Shown piece after piece: positions 24,698 to 35,000 of a stretch of 64,000 nucleotides of DNA (position 1 is its first letter; each line of letters opens with the position of its first letter). This stretch comes from Bacteroidota bacterium. GTDB lineage: Bacteria > Bacteroidota > Bacteroidia > Flavobacteriales > Flavobacteriaceae. A model generated the notes under the pieces. The model made no database searches, was not told the origin of the DNA, and saw only the letters and a list, made by a program, of their open reading frames with translations. The stretch lies in assembly GCA_023446155.1 (NCBI GenBank), contig JAEXIT010000004.1, positions 372,001 to 436,000 of the forward strand. The letters run 5' to 3'. Both the position numbers and the translations under genes were made by a program.

Positions 24698-25492
24698 TTA
24701 CCGCTGTACACTTCGTAAGGCGCGCTTGATTATATAGGCGGTTTCTTTACTTTGACTTTCCTTTTCCCATCTTTTGCACAAATTGACCACAAAATCCGGT
24801 CGGGTTTTGGAGGCATCATTAAGCCAGTTGGCTACACTGTCGCGGACATATTTGGAAGTGTCCGATTTTAAAGGTTCCAAAATTGAAATGGCCAGTTCGG
24901 GGTTTTCTTTTAAAACGTCAATATGTTTGCACCAAACCCCTCTGGGGCGGATGGATTCGCAGGCAAACCGACGAATATATTCGTTTTCGGATACGGTCCA
25001 TGGCATAAATAAACGAATCGCAGGTTCCAGGTTTTCGGTAATATCGGCGCGTAGTGCAATCCAGCTTATTTCCCGTACGCCAAAATGTGAATCAGCCGCA
25101 AAAGGTTGCATACGCTCCAGTTTTTCAGACAACGGAAGTTCGCTTTTTCCAATAAAATAGGTAGCCCAGCAACGAACCGTATCCGACGGATGGGTAGCGA
25201 GTTGTTCAAACAGTGCCGTGTCGTTATAGATATAGCTCTGCGTAAGGAGGCTAACACCAATCATTTCGTTGACAACCATAACGGTTTGTTTTTTCAGATT
25301 GGAAATATCGGTTAGAATATCGTTGCGGTAGTGGTTGCGGTTTAATTGCGTGAGTACTCCTTCCAATAGTTTTTTAGGGTCGATCGCCAGCCATTCGTTT
25401 AAGTTGGCCGATTCGATACTGCCATTATTGAGCTGTTCCAGTATTTCCGGAGGGATCATAGCAATGGTTCGGGCGCCTTTTCGTACGGTCAT
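24698..25492 (-). CDS. AlkD-like HEAT-repeat protein (DNA alkylation repair family)
   Basis: A 264-aa all-helical protein with HEAT-like repeats, seen as repeated patterns such as HPSDTVRCWATYFIGK, DSHFGVREISWIALR and TSKYVRDSVANWLNDASK. The last of these resembles the SKYVRxSVANxLND segment of AlkC/AlkD DNA glycosylases, which excise N3- and N7-alkylated purines by base trapping between helices. It probably acts on alkylated DNA, but catalytic residues cannot be confirmed here. Its ATG overlaps the stop of the peroxiredoxin gene by 4 bases (25489-25492), so the two are translationally coupled. Confidence 0.85.
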   Translation of the reverse strand: MTVRKGARTIAMIPPEILEQLNNGSIESANLNEWLAIDPKKLLEGVLTQLNRNHYRNDILTDISNLKKQTVMVVNEMIGVSLLTQSYIYNDTALFEQLATHPSDTVRCWATYFIGKSELPLSEKLERMQPFAADSHFGVREISWIALRADITENLEPAIRLFMPWTVSENEYIRRFACESIRPRGVWCKHIDVLKENPELAISILEPLKSDTSKYVRDSVANWLNDASKTRPDFVVNLCKRWEKESQSKETAYIIKRALRSVQR

Positions 25493-26127
25493 AATTGGGC
25501 TGTTAATGTTGCGATTTCAATACGGTTTCTATAATCGGGATCAAGATATATATAGCGTACAATAGCATTACGGTCGATAACAAATATAGCGGGAATTGGC
25601 AACATACCATTGCTCTCGGCATTAAAATCCTTAAGTTGAATTCCTAATTGTTGGTAATGGGGACGCACAAAATCCTGTAAGCAAAAGCTAATACCTAATT
25701 GTTGTGCAAGAGTATTTCCGGAATCGGTTAGCAAGGGAAAAGACAATTGATGCGTTTGCTGTAAGTTATCGTTATAAACAGGTATTTGCGGACTAACGGC
25801 AATCAGTCGGGCTTTTTTGACGTTAAAAAGAGGGACTGCTTTTTCCAATGCCTGTAATTCGAGGTTGCAATACGGACACCAGGAGCCTCTGAAAAAAGCG
25901 ATGATCAGTTTTTCTTCCGTATGGATATCCGCTAAACGAATCGTTTGTCCCGATGGATCTGTAAGTTCGAATTCCGGAAATTTGGCACCGATTGGAATCA
26001 CTTCCTTTGCGGAATAGGAGGCTTGTAAATCGGTTATCGAATGCAGGAAGCTTTCCAGGGTTTCCTCCGGAATTTGTGTTGCAAGTTGATCATTCAGCAA
26101 TTTGATTTGTTCTTGTAGTGTACACAT
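25489..26127 (-). CDS. Peroxiredoxin-like AhpC/TSA-family protein
   Basis: A 212-aa thioredoxin-fold protein. The redox site is FFRGSWCPYCNLELQ (C-x-x-C), preceded by GAKFPEFELTDPSGQT and followed by LIAVSPQIP and LGISFCLQD. The N-terminal ~50 residues are helical. The ATG at 26127 (MCTLQEQIK) is preferred over an upstream frame start at 26178, because the longer version would run into the divergent regulator's promoter region. It is followed by an overlapping AlkD-like gene, so the pair may form an oxidative/alkylation stress unit (inference). A divergent HxlR regulator starts 140 bases away. Confidence 0.9.
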   Translation of the reverse strand: MCTLQEQIKLLNDQLATQIPEETLESFLHSITDLQASYSAKEVIPIGAKFPEFELTDPSGQTIRLADIHTEEKLIIAFFRGSWCPYCNLELQALEKAVPLFNVKKARLIAVSPQIPVYNDNLQQTHQLSFPLLTDSGNTLAQQLGISFCLQDFVRPHYQQLGIQLKDFNAESNGMLPIPAIFVIDRNAIVRYIYLDPDYRNRIEIATLTAQL

Positions 26128-26266
26128 GGTATTTTCTGTTATTTTTGTAAAGATCATCGCTTTAATTGAAGCACACAATACCGCACTTTTTTATCCCATA
26201 GGGCGAAAAAGGACACTTTTACTGGATTACAGTCAGTTCCGTAAAATAAAAATTCTGATAAAAAAC

Positions 26267-26617
26267 ATGAAAACCAAGATACGCATTACCGAAAATAAGA
26301 TTTGTCCACTGGAAGAAGCGGTGAATACGATTAGCGGAAAGTGGAAAATTCCGATTTTATGGCAAATGAACGAAGGCGTGCGTCGACCAAGTGAATTTTT
26401 AAAAGGGATTGCTGTAGTCGACCGTCGTGTTTTAAATCAACAACTTCGGGAAATGGAAGCCGACGGATTGCTACAGAAAGAAGTGTTTGCAGAAGTGCCA
26501 CCACGCGTGGAGTATACGCTCACGCCTTTAGGAGAAGATCTGGTTACGGTATTATGGTCGTTAAATAGTTGGGGCGAAACCCTGATAAAGCATCGGGAAT
26601 CACAATATACAATTTGA
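26267..26617 (+). CDS. HxlR-family transcriptional regulator
   Basis: A 116-aa winged-helix DNA-binding protein. The family signature is CPLEEAVNTISGKWKIPILW, then RRPSEFLKGIAVVDRRVLNQQLREM and the wing VPPRVEYTLTPLGEDL. A conserved Cys near the N-terminus (ICPLE) corresponds to the redox- or electrophile-sensing cysteine of HxlR proteins. The ATG at 26267 starts the conserved domain; an upstream frame extends to 26102 but would overlap the opposite gene. It is divergent from the peroxiredoxin-like gene and probably controls it. Confidence 0.92.
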   Translation: MKTKIRITENKICPLEEAVNTISGKWKIPILWQMNEGVRRPSEFLKGIAVVDRRVLNQQLREMEADGLLQKEVFAEVPPRVEYTLTPLGEDLVTVLWSLNSWGETLIKHRESQYTI

Positions 26618-26650
26618 TTTTACGTTAGATTGTTGTAAAAATAAAACTAC

Positions 26651-27571
26651 ATGACAGCTCCCCAATGGCTCCTGCTTTTACTGTTTTTATCCGGAATTTC
26701 AACTGCTTTTGCACAGGTCGACAGTACGTATATCGGGAAATTTCCTCAGGAATATTCCGCCAGATTGTACTTGTCCCGTAAGTTTGTGACGTTAAACAGC
26801 GAGTATCCGGATGCCGATAATAAAGAGTATACGGCCAATAGTCCTTTTGCCATTGGAGCGGGGTTTACCTGGGGTAATTCCGGATTAAGTTATAGTTATG
26901 GGTTCGGTTTTCTGGCGGATAAATCGAAAGGAAAAACCCGGTATTTTGATTTGGAATACCATTATTACGGGCGAAAAATTGTGCTCGACTTTTTTGGATT
27001 GGATTATAAAGGATTGTATTTTGAGGATAAAGAAAATAAAATCTTAAATATGTATCCGGATGCACAACTGACGAATATTGGCGTTTTTGGCCAGTATGTG
27101 TTTAATGGAGAACGCTTTTCCTATCGGGCGGCTTTCGATCAGGTTCAGGTGCAATTAAAATCGGCTGGTAGTTTTTTACTCGGCGGAGGTGCCTATTACA
27201 ACCGTGTTCGTGCCGATAATGTATTTGGATTCCGAAAAGAAATGTATCAGATCGGACCAAGTCTGGGGTATGCTTATACCTGGGTGATCAACCCACGTTT
27301 TTTTGTAACGGGGTCTTTAACGCCTGGCGTTACCATGGGGTTTAAAAACCTTGAAGATAAGATTGACTGGAATCCCAGTATATTTTTTCGCTTTGCTTCG
27401 GGCTATAATGCCAATGACTGGTCGGTAAATCTTTCTTTCCTGATGAACCGATTGTATGTATCCTATGAGCAAAGCAACCAGGTGGGTGTAAGTACGGCCA
27501 CTTTACAACTAACACTGATTAAGCGTTTTGACAGTTCTTCCCGGTTGCTTAAAAAATTGCCTCGACTTTAG
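26651..27571 (+). CDS. DUF4421 secreted/outer-membrane protein
   Basis: A 306-aa protein with a signal peptide (PQWLLLLLFLSGISTAFAQ). The mature part is rich in alternating aromatic/polar strands (GLSYSYGFGFLADKS, YFDLEYHYYGRKIVLDFFG, LNMYPDAQLTNIG), consistent with an outer-membrane beta-barrel, and matches the DUF4421 family of Bacteroidota. Function is unknown. It starts 33 bases after the HxlR regulator on the same strand and may be co-transcribed with it. It converges on the mgtA gene 17 bases away. Confidence 0.85.
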   Translation: MTAPQWLLLLLFLSGISTAFAQVDSTYIGKFPQEYSARLYLSRKFVTLNSEYPDADNKEYTANSPFAIGAGFTWGNSGLSYSYGFGFLADKSKGKTRYFDLEYHYYGRKIVLDFFGLDYKGLYFEDKENKILNMYPDAQLTNIGVFGQYVFNGERFSYRAAFDQVQVQLKSAGSFLLGGGAYYNRVRADNVFGFRKEMYQIGPSLGYAYTWVINPRFFVTGSLTPGVTMGFKNLEDKIDWNPSIFFRFASGYNANDWSVNLSFLMNRLYVSYEQSNQVGVSTATLQLTLIKRFDSSSRLLKKLPRL

Positions 27572-27588
27572 GAGCTATAAACCGACAA

Positions 27589-30267
27589 CTATAGCCAGCT
27601 GCTAAATTTGCGGATAAAGCGTTCTTTTGCGAATTGTACCAGAAAACAATACCCTATTAATATACCGATTAACCATGGGAAATAGCCTAATGGTAACGGT
27701 TGTAGGTTTACCGAATGTGCAAATGGCGTAAACGGAAGTACCAATCCGATGAGCATAACCAATGTGGTTAGCGCAACTACCGGAGCGGTGGCCCAACTTT
27801 GCAGAAATGGTATTTTTCGGGTACGAATCATATGTACAATCAACACCTGAGATAATAGCCCTTCTACAAACCATCCGGTCTGAAACAGATGTTGGTGTTC
27901 GGGTGCATTGGCTTTAAAAACATAAAACAATACGGCAAAAGTGATATAATCAAATACCGAACTTACCGGGCCGATATACAACATAAACCGACTAATACTG
28001 TTGGCATCCCATTTTTGTGGTTTTTTCAGAAAGTCGTCGTCCATCCGATCCCATGGAATGGAGATTTGTGAAATGTCGTATAATAAATTCTGAATCAGTA
28101 ATTGTATCGGTAACATCGGCAAAAACGGTAAAAAGATACTGGCGCCAAGCATACTGAACATATTGCCAAAGTTACTACTGGTGGTCATTTTGATATACTT
28201 GATGATATTTCCAAAAGTACGTCGCCCATAAATTACCCCTTTTCGCAAAACCATCAGGTCTTTTTCCAGTAAAATGATGTCGGCACTTTCTTTAGCAATG
28301 TCTACAGCCGTATCTACCGAAATACCTACATCGGCATTGCGCAATGCGGGTGCATCGTTAATTCCGTCGCCCATAAAACCTACCGTATGTCCCTGTTCCT
28401 GAAACAAGCTAACGATTCGGGATTTTTGTACCGGATTTAATTTGGCAAAAATACTGGTGGTTTCCAGATGTTGGCTTAATTCGGTATCGGTCATCTGGGC
28501 GATGTCATTTCCTAATAATACCTGATGGAACGGAATGCCCACATCCCGGCATATTTTTTTGGTTACAATATCGTTGTCACCGGTTAATACCTTAATCGAA
28601 ACACCGAGTTGCTGCAGACTTTCGATTGCCGGTTTCGCCGATGGTTTTGCCGGATCGAGAAAGCCGATAAACCCGGTTAACACCATATTATTTTCGTCGG
28701 AAATGCTGTAATTGGCACTGCGACTGTCGTATTCTTTAATGGCAACTAATAAAACGCGTAAACCGTCTTCGTTGAGTTTCTTGGAGGTTTGCATAACTGT
28801 AGCGCGGATGGTAGCATCCAACGGTACGATGGCGTCATTTTCGATATGGATCTGTGCGTTTTCACCGGGATAAAAGGCATGGGAACAAAGTCCAAGCAGT
28901 TCTTCTACGGCACCTTTGCAGATGAGTAGCTGTTTTCCGTTTTTTTGTTCCAGAATAACACTCATCCGACGGCGTTGAAAATCGAACGGGATTTCGTCTA
29001 CTTTACGGTAATTTTCTTCCACTTTCAGATAATCGTGCAGTTCAACGTGCTCGAGTACGGCTACATCCAACAGGTTTTTTAATCCGGTTTGATGGAAGCT
29101 GTTAAAATAAGCCCATTTTAAAACTTCGTCGTCTTCGTTTCCCAAAACGTTGAGGTGGCGTTCCAGGATGATTTTATCCATCGTAAGGGTACCGGTTTTA
29201 TCGGTACACAAAATGTCCATAGCGCCAATGTTTTGGATGGCGTTGAGCCGCTTTACGATGACTTTTCGTTTGCTCATGTTTTTGGCACCTTTGGCCAGGT
29301 TGGCGGTTACAATCATCGGAAGCATTTCCGGAGTCAATCCAACTGCGATGGCGATGGCAAAAAGCAAGGCGTCCAACCAGTTGTTTTTGGTTACGCCGTT
29401 GATTACAAAAACCAGCGGAACCATAACCAGCATATAGCGAATCAATAGCCAGCTGACTTTATTTACGCCTTTGTCGAAACTGGTTTCCGGGCGTTTACCG
29501 CTAATGGCTTTGCCGATTTTACCCAGATAGGTGTCTTTTCCGGTAGCTACGACAATCGCGGTTGCGGTGCCACTAATAACATTGGTTCCCATAAAACAGC
29601 AGTTGTCAAATTCCAATGGCGATTGGGTAGCTGCTGCAAGTATCGGGTTTTCATTTTTTTCCAACGGAAGCGATTCGCCGGTTAAAATCGCCTGACTTAC
29701 AAACAGGTCCTTGGATTGCAGAATACGGATGTCGGCAGGAATCATGTCGCCGGCACTTAGAGAAACGACATCACCCGGTACAATATCCTTAAAATTAACT
29801 TCCTGTTTTCCGGAAGTACCACGCAATACCGTAGCGGTTGTTTCGACCATATTTTTCAGTTCTTCGGCAGCCTTATTACTGCTGAATTCCTGCCAGAAGC
29901 GAAGAAAGGAGCTTAAAACAACCATAACGCTCACCACCACAATGGTTTTATAATCCCGCTGTCCGGGTTCGGCCAGAATGATGTCCATCACAACCGAAAT
30001 CATCAATAAGACTAGTAATACAATGATAAACGGATTGATAAACGCACTTAATAATTGAAGATACCACGGATCGGGTTTTTCGTGCAGGATTTCGTTAGTC
30101 CCATACATCTTTCTTTTTTCGTCGGCTTGCCCTTCCGATAGGCCTTCCGGTGAGCTTTCCAAAAGGGTGTATATAGTCGTGGTATCGGCTTTTGCCGTTT
30201 CGTAGAATCGGTTGGTTTCAAAAACCGCAAATCCCTTTGGGGTGCTTTTTATTTTTTTGGTAAACAT
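27589..30267 (-). CDS. mgtA: Mg2+-importing P-type ATPase, MgtA type
   Basis: An 892-aa inner-membrane P3B-type ATPase. The phosphorylation site is DILCTDKTGTLTMDK; the actuator loop ILTGESLPLEKNEN (TGES) and the hinge GFMGDGINDAPALRNADVGISVD are intact. The N-terminal cation-ATPase domain and ten-helix layout fit MgtA/MgtB, which import Mg2+ when it is scarce. Transmembrane residues near NLYDISQISIPWDRMD-like NLLYDISQISIPWD are typical of MgtA. The gene has a long leader of roughly 290 bases containing a small ORF and a hairpin, which points to post-transcriptional control. Confidence 0.93.
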   Translation of the reverse strand: MFTKKIKSTPKGFAVFETNRFYETAKADTTTIYTLLESSPEGLSEGQADEKRKMYGTNEILHEKPDPWYLQLLSAFINPFIIVLLVLLMISVVMDIILAEPGQRDYKTIVVVSVMVVLSSFLRFWQEFSSNKAAEELKNMVETTATVLRGTSGKQEVNFKDIVPGDVVSLSAGDMIPADIRILQSKDLFVSQAILTGESLPLEKNENPILAAATQSPLEFDNCCFMGTNVISGTATAIVVATGKDTYLGKIGKAISGKRPETSFDKGVNKVSWLLIRYMLVMVPLVFVINGVTKNNWLDALLFAIAIAVGLTPEMLPMIVTANLAKGAKNMSKRKVIVKRLNAIQNIGAMDILCTDKTGTLTMDKIILERHLNVLGNEDDEVLKWAYFNSFHQTGLKNLLDVAVLEHVELHDYLKVEENYRKVDEIPFDFQRRRMSVILEQKNGKQLLICKGAVEELLGLCSHAFYPGENAQIHIENDAIVPLDATIRATVMQTSKKLNEDGLRVLLVAIKEYDSRSANYSISDENNMVLTGFIGFLDPAKPSAKPAIESLQQLGVSIKVLTGDNDIVTKKICRDVGIPFHQVLLGNDIAQMTDTELSQHLETTSIFAKLNPVQKSRIVSLFQEQGHTVGFMGDGINDAPALRNADVGISVDTAVDIAKESADIILLEKDLMVLRKGVIYGRRTFGNIIKYIKMTTSSNFGNMFSMLGASIFLPFLPMLPIQLLIQNLLYDISQISIPWDRMDDDFLKKPQKWDANSISRFMLYIGPVSSVFDYITFAVLFYVFKANAPEHQHLFQTGWFVEGLLSQVLIVHMIRTRKIPFLQSWATAPVVALTTLVMLIGLVLPFTPFAHSVNLQPLPLGYFPWLIGILIGYCFLVQFAKERFIRKFSSWL

Positions 30268-30330
30268 TCGGATACTTTTTTAGGTTGTTGGATTCTTTGA
30301 CAAACGAATTGTGTTAGTGTACTGTCCGAC

Positions 30331-30456
30331 TTAAGGTTCGGCAAGAAATGAATCCAGGTCAAGTCCCAGAAAGGTATCGTAATTTTTAACCGGCTGTTTT
30401 CTTTTAACCGGTTTAAAAAGGCTAATAATTGAAAAAAAGAATTTCATGACATCCAT
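30331..30456 (-). CDS. Small ORF in the mgtA leader (41 aa)
   Basis: A 41-codon frame with in-frame ATGs at 30456 and 30447. The predicted peptide starts with a short hydrophobic stretch (MKFFFSIISLF), then a basic proline-containing segment (KPVKRKQPVKN) and an acidic tail ending SFLAEP. It ends 63 bases before mgtA on the same strand and lies between a TATA-like TAnnTTTG promoter and mgtA. It may be a small membrane-associated protein or a leader peptide; proline codons are reminiscent of the Salmonella mgtL leader, but there is no sequence relation to claim. Confidence 0.5.
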   Translation of the reverse strand: MDVMKFFFSIISLFKPVKRKQPVKNYDTFLGLDLDSFLAEP

Positions 30457-30466
30457 GTTTTTGTCG

Positions 30467-30500
30467 CTATAAGACAAACAACACCGGTTTGCCTTTATAG
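30467..30500 (-). promoter_or_regulatory. Hairpin in the mgtA leader
   Basis: Nested inverted repeats CTATAA/TTATAG (outer) and CAAAC/GTTTG (inner) form a 34-base hairpin ending 10 bases before the small ORF start. It is not followed by a U-tract, so it looks like a structured leader element rather than a terminator. Confidence 0.4.
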
Positions 30501-30556
30501 TGAAATGTTAGTACTTAATTCGGGATAATCGTCCATGATTATAATTATTTGTACTA

Positions 30557-30564
30557 CAAAAGTA
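30557..30564 (-). promoter_or_regulatory. -7 element TACTTTTG for the mgtA transcript
   Basis: Exact TAnnTTTG match on the minus strand, about 100 bases upstream of the small ORF and 290 bases upstream of mgtA. The remaining part of this 608-base gap up to 30875 holds only the region upstream of the FIST gene, including a 26-codon frame (30785-30865, plus) with no supporting evidence. Confidence 0.55.
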
Positions 30565-30875
30565 GGGCAAGTATTCGAACGAGGTTGTTAGAGACACTTT
30601 AGAATATTATTAGAAAAATATTAGAGTGTATTTTTTTTGAAAAAAAAGAATTAAGGAATGGGGTGTTTTTCAGTGAAATAAAGCTTAATTTTTTGTTGAT
30701 ACTTAAAATTAGGGTTTAAAAAGCTGGTAAAATGTCGTTTTTTTAGTAATTTAGGTAACACGATCCCCAAAAACCCAAATTCTTATGACCTCACTTTTTT
30801 ATAGCTATGCCATTCATAGTGTAATCCGGCATTTCAAATCCGGTATTGATTCCGATAACCTATAATTTTCGTAGT

Positions 30876-32018
30876 ATGAAAACTGCTTTGTTATCGTATC
30901 GGGACGGAGCTTTTACCAGTATCAGAAATGATGAGGCGCTCGTTTTTTCGGATGCACAACTGGTATTGGGTTTTGGTGCTCCGGAAATGGTGAGTGCCCC
31001 CGAATCTTTCGACTTCTTAAAAGAACAGTTCCCTGCAGCACATATTGTTTTGTGTTCGTCTTCCGGAGAAATTTACGACAAGGAAGTACACGACGGAACG
31101 ATTACGATTAGTGCCACTGCGTTTGCATCCACAACAATGGCGACAGCTACAGTGGTGATCGATGATTTTCAATCGGCCTATGAAGCCGGAAAGGCGCTTA
31201 TCCAACGGATGCCGGTTGCCGGTTTGCGATTGGTGTTGGTATTGTCCGATGGTGGAAAAGTGAACGGCAGCGAGTTGGTAAAAGGGATGAATGCGGTGAA
31301 ACCCGATCATGTATTGATAACCGGCGGATTGGCAGGTGATGCGAATCGGTTTGAAAAGACGTTTGTCGGATTGAACGATTATCCCGAGCCGGGGAAAATT
31401 GTCGCCATTGGTTTTTATGGAGAAAAACTCGTGGTGTCACACGGCTCACTGGGAGGTTGGGAAGCATTCGGATTGGAGCGCACAGTAACCCGATCGGAAC
31501 AGAATATTGTATATGAAATTGATCATAAAAATGCCCTGGAGTTGTATATCAATTATCTTGGAGAATATGCCGCCGAATTACCGGGATCGGCTTTGTTGTT
31601 TCCACTATCGCTAACCTTGGAGAGCGGTAAGGAAACAGTAGTACGAACCATACTCTCTATTGATACGACAGCCAAAACGATGACTTTTGCCGGGGATTTA
31701 CCCGAAGGGAGTAAGGTGAAATTTATGAGGGCAAATTTTGATAAACTGATCGATGCGGCCAGTGATGCGGCTGCATCCTGTTTGACGATAGCACAGGCCA
31801 GTCCTAAACTTGCACTATTGATCAGTTGTGTGGGACGCAAAATCATATTAGGAAACAGAATAGACGAGGAAGTGGAAGCGGTTGCAGAACTGTTTGGTTC
31901 GCAAACTCTGCTAACAGGATTTTATTCCTATGGTGAAATATCACCGTTGCAGCCTTTTTCAAATTGTGAATTTCATAACCAGACTATGACTATCACAGGA
32001 CTTAATGAAATGGAATGA
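30876..32018 (+). CDS. FIST-domain signalling protein
   Basis: A 380-aa cytoplasmic sensory protein. The N-terminal FIST domain spans roughly residues 25-215 (AHIVLCSSSGEIYD, VLSDGGKVNGSELVKGMN, ITGGLAGDANRFEKTFVGLN) and FIST_C roughly 220-370 (ALELYINYLGE, LLISCVGRKIILGNRIDEEVEAV, TGFYSYGEISP). FIST proteins bind small ligands, possibly amino acids, and are genetically tied to signal transduction. The ATG at 30876 is preferred to one at 30846 because homology begins at MKTALLSYRDG. Its stop overlaps the start of the downstream hybrid kinase by 4 bases (ATGA), so the pair is likely one sensory module. Confidence 0.93.
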   Translation: MKTALLSYRDGAFTSIRNDEALVFSDAQLVLGFGAPEMVSAPESFDFLKEQFPAAHIVLCSSSGEIYDKEVHDGTITISATAFASTTMATATVVIDDFQSAYEAGKALIQRMPVAGLRLVLVLSDGGKVNGSELVKGMNAVKPDHVLITGGLAGDANRFEKTFVGLNDYPEPGKIVAIGFYGEKLVVSHGSLGGWEAFGLERTVTRSEQNIVYEIDHKNALELYINYLGEYAAELPGSALLFPLSLTLESGKETVVRTILSIDTTAKTMTFAGDLPEGSKVKFMRANFDKLIDAASDAAASCLTIAQASPKLALLISCVGRKIILGNRIDEEVEAVAELFGSQTLLTGFYSYGEISPLQPFSNCEFHNQTMTITGLNEME

Positions 32019-35000
32019 TTATGACGTATCATAAACTATTACAACGACAAATCAATAAGTATTTGCCCAAAGCACTACGGCAACAACATGATTTAACCGA
32101 TTTTCTTACTGCTATCGATGCAACTTACGGAACGTATGAAAAGGAGAAAAATATTATGCACCACGCTTTTCAGGAAAGTGAGCGGGAATATAATGAAGTG
32201 CACGATAGCCTGAAGAAAGAATATGAACTTAAAAAACGGTCAATCGATAATTTATACGACAGTTTACAACAAATTAATGAGGCGCCTATAGCGATTAGCG
32301 ATCAGGAGAAAAACGACCTGTTGTTTATTTCCGGTTATCTGAGTGAACAGATCAATAAAAGAAAGGCATCCGAAGAAAGTCTCAACCATACCATTCAGTT
32401 GCTTAAAACGCTCCTGGCGAATCTCCAGTCGGGGATTATGGTGGAGGATCAAAATCGGAATTTACTATTTGCGAATCAGTTGTTTTGCGACTTTTTTGCA
32501 TTGGGAAAGACTCCCGACGATCTGATCGGAACGGATTGCAAAGCCATTGTGGCCGAACGTTGTCATTTATTTAAAGATCCGGTTCTGTTTAAAAAACGTT
32601 TTGAAACCATTTTTAAAAACAAAATGATGGTTACCAACGAAATTATGGAAACCGCCGACGGGCATTTTTTCGAACGGGATCATGTTCCGATTCTGGTTAA
32701 TGGCGCTCTGATGGGACATCTGTGGAAATATACCGATGTGACCGAACGGGAGAATGCACTTTCCCTGATCGAACAAAGTGAAGCACGTAATCGTATGATT
32801 ATGAATGCGGCACTAAATGCAATTATCACGATCGACAGTAAGGGACAAATCGCTTTTTGGAATCGTCAGGCGGAGAAAATGTTTGGCTGGTCACAGTTTG
32901 AGATTCGGGGTAAAAACCTGGCGGAAACGATTATCCCGGAGCGCTATGTGATCAAACACAGTGAAGGATTAAAACGCTATCTGGAAACCGGCGAAGGACC
33001 GGTGTTAAACAAACGGATCGAACTGAACGGGTTACACCGTTCCGGAAATGAATTTCCAATTGAGCTTTCGATTTTGCCGATCGAACACAATGGGGATAAG
33101 TTTTTTTGTGCTTTTATTCAGGATATATCCGAACGGAAAAAAGCCGAAAACAGTCTGAAGGCGCAGGAAGAAAAATACCGGAATATTATCGCCAATATGA
33201 ACATGGGACTTATTGAAGTGGATCGCGATGAAAATATATTGTATGCAAATCAAGGATTTTTGACGATTTCGGGATATGAACTCGAGGAAATTCTGGGGAA
33301 ATATGCTCCGGATTTATTTATGTTTGAAGAACACCTGGAACTGGTTAAAACCAAACGGAAATTGCGGGAAAATGGGATTTCGAATTTGTTTCAGTTACCG
33401 GTTAAAAATAAAAAAGGGGAAAAACGTTGGTGGGCGATTAGCGGCGGACCGAATTACGATGATAACGGACAATGGATCGGTTCCATCGGAATCCACCTGG
33501 ATATTACCGAGCAGAAACGTCTGGAGATTGCGCTTAAAAATGAGAAAATAAAAGCACAACAGGCTTCCAAATCCAAGGAAGCATTTTTGGCCCAAATGAG
33601 TCACGAAATCCGAACGCCTTTAAACGCGATTGTAGGTTTTCTCCGGGAATTAGGAAAACAGCAACTTACGTCAACCCAACGGGATTATATCAACAATAGC
33701 GAAATTGCGTCCAAACACCTTTTGGCGATTATCAATAATGTACTGGATATCTCGAAAATCGAAGCCGGTGAAATGACGTTGGAAAATGCCGATTTCGTTT
33801 TGGAAAATACCATCGGAAATGTGATTACCGTTTTAAGTCCGAAAGCGCAGGAAAAAGGATTAACCGTTACTAAAAATGTAGCTCCGGAAGTGAGTAAGGT
33901 CTTAAAAGGGGATGAACTCCGACTGGAGCAGATCTTGTTTAACCTGCTGGGGAATGCGATTAAGTTTACTACTAACGGAGCAATTCGTATCGATTGTGTT
34001 TTGGAAAAAGAAGAAACCGGATGGCAAAAAATCCGGATTTCGGTACAAGACACCGGAATCGGAATGGATGCCGGTTATATGAAAAACATCTTTAAAAAGT
34101 TTTCACAGGAAGACAAAGCGGTGACGACCAAAAAATATGGCGGTACCGGATTGGGTATGTTTATCACCAAAGAATTGGTGGAACTCATGAAAGGCCGGAT
34201 CGAAATTGAAAGTGAGAAAGGAAAAGGGACTACTTTTCACATTCATCTGAAACTTGAAGAAGGGAACCCTGAAAACATACAGACAGCCGGGCGAAAAATG
34301 GAGCCGGGAAGTCTGAAAGATATTTCGGTTTTGTTGGTGGAAGACAATATACTAAACCGGATGGTGGCTCAGAATTCACTCAAATATTACAATTGCCAGG
34401 TGGAAGAAGCCGAAAACGGTTTAAAAGCGCTGGAAATTTTAAAAGTCCGGAAATTCGATATTATTTTGATGGACATTCAGATGCCGGAAATGGATGGGAT
34501 TGAAGCCACGCTGGCGATTCGGAATGAGTTAAAACTGGATACGCCAATTATTGCGCTAACGGCGAATGCTTTTAAAACCGAAATCGATCGTTGTTATGCG
34601 GCCGGAATGAACGATTATGTGACCAAACCGTTTGATGAAGCATTACTTATCGGCTTGATAGCCAAATATACGGTACACGATCGGATACCTGTAAAAGAAG
34701 CACCGGAACGGCGTTTATACGATTTGGATATGTTGCGGGAATTGTCGGGTAACAGTACCGATTTTGTCCGGGAGGTAGTCTCTGTTTTTATGGCACAGGT
34801 TTCCGAATTGATCGACTGCGGTGAACAGGCCTTGTACGACAAAGAATTTGCCGAACTGGGAAAACTGGTTCATAAAATCAGGCCTAGTGTGGAGAGTTTA
34901 AAAATCCATACCATAGCAGCGGATCTAAAATTGTTGGAACAAAAGACCAAAGAAAATCCGGATGATCCGTCGCTTGTGCCGTTATATCATTTTGTAAAAG

